5,119 nt of DNA from Xanthobacteraceae bacterium (lineage in GTDB: Bacteria > Pseudomonadota > Alphaproteobacteria > Rhizobiales > Xanthobacteraceae): assembly GCA_030037185.1 (NCBI GenBank), contig JASHRR010000480.1:1-5119 (forward strand). Direction: 5' to 3'. Positions 4,640-5,119 of this stretch are shown here, piece after piece (within the stretch, counting starts at the first letter, position 1; every line of letters starts with the position of its first letter). The notes beneath the pieces are model-generated. The model did not search any database. It worked only from the letters and a program-made list of their open reading frames with translations, and was not told the DNA's origin. Position numbers and translations under genes: made by a program.

Positions 4640-5119
4640 AAAGTCACAGAATTGCTAGCCAGTTTGGCCAATTTCGCCGTTCAGTTGAACCAAGGAGAAA
4701 ACGAATCCCGTGTTGAGACGGTGGGCGGTTTCCACGGCTCGCGACGGATGACAGCCCTGCAGGGCCAAGACCGGGCCACGAGCTACGTGCCGCAGGCGAC
4801 AGGAGCGCACCTCGAGCGGGCGCTCGGCGCAGTCGCAATCTGCGAAATTCCGGCATCCACGGGCCCCGTCAAGGACGGCCCGCGCCGTCCGCCCGCGCTT
4901 TGGGTGCGCGCCCGGTCAAGCCTGACCGTGAGCTGCTCGATCTTGGCGAGAAAGGCACTCTCGTCGCGTACCGGCACGAGAATGGCATCAGCCGGCTGAG
5001 GCGTCCTGCCGGGCGGAATCAATAGGCTTGCCTGTTGCGAACTTGCGCGCGCTATCAGGCGCTCGGCAGGCGGACACCTGTTGACGCCAATGGCAGCCGG
5101 CCGTGGACATGTTGCATGC

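Larger units (their letters stand above)
4516..5119. other. Porin leader and unassigned right flank
   Basis: No gene can be named in these 604 bp. Positions 4516-4530 hold the porin ribosome site. About 4550-4720 is clearly AT-richer than its surroundings and must contain the porin promoter, though I see no convincing -35/-10 pair; it also holds the IS6-like end at 4626-4639 and a small stem with an A6 loop (4629-4650). From 4720 rightward the DNA is GC-rich again. A minus-strand frame is open from the window edge (codon at 5118) to TAG at 4783, with a coding-like segment (ILVPVRDESAFLAKIEQLTV), but it matches nothing I know. A plus-strand frame at 4574-4999 with a TTG start is equally unsupported. 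A 7-bp hairpin lies at 4873-4890. Confidence 0.5.

Noticed and set aside
4574..4999. Plus-strand frame of 141 codons with a TTG start, divergent from the porin
   Set aside because: It has no ribosome site, begins in AT-rich intergenic-looking DNA, changes composition midway and shows no domain.
1..5119. tRNA, rRNA, CRISPR array, riboswitch or origin
   Set aside because: No cloverleaf, ribosomal stretch, spaced direct-repeat array, known aptamer core or iteron cluster was seen on either strand by eye.

Overview
The window is GC-rich, Gram-negative bacterial chromosome. It holds two complete transcription units, both on the minus strand, and two short flanks with little that can be assigned. 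A Tat-dependent periplasmic flavoprotein dehydrogenase and an outer-membrane porin with an N-terminal coiled coil show a diderm with a twin-arginine export system. The GC-rich codon use and the style of both proteins suggest a proteobacterium, perhaps alphaproteobacterial, but this is an inference from general resemblance and no lineage marker is present.

Layout from left to right. Positions 1-183 carry a plus-strand open frame that enters from outside the window and could be the 3' end of an unrecognised gene. A perfect 10-bp stem-loop at 270-301 separates it from the convergent dehydrogenase operon. That operon reads leftward: a gluconate 2-dehydrogenase subunit 3-like protein with a Tat signal (2453 to 1893), then, after a single base, an FAD-dependent GMC oxidoreductase of 526 residues (1891 to 311). 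The 245-bp control region at 2454-2698 holds a strong ribosome binding site, a perfect palindrome beside it, a possible -35 box, a tandem 9-mer and an AT-rich inverted repeat. A textbook intrinsic terminator at 2696-2728 ends the next unit, a 584-residue porin gene (4515 to 2761). The last 600 bp (4516-5119) contain the porin leader, an AT-richer stretch with a sequence closely resembling an IS6-family terminal repeat, and an unrecognised minus-strand open frame running off the right edge.

How the parts may work together. The small subunit probably carries the leaderless flavoprotein through the Tat pathway, giving a periplasmic FAD dehydrogenase that oxidises a sugar, sugar acid or other alcohol. 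The porin could admit the substrate through the outer membrane. The two are in separate transcription units, so this link rests only on proximity. The most notable point is that the dehydrogenase unit looks complete, bounded by a stem-loop at its 3' end and by the porin terminator upstream, yet has no cytochrome c gene, the usual third member of such complexes. The flavoprotein also carries a three-cysteine cluster resembling the Fe-S binding segment of FAD-glucose dehydrogenases with one position changed.
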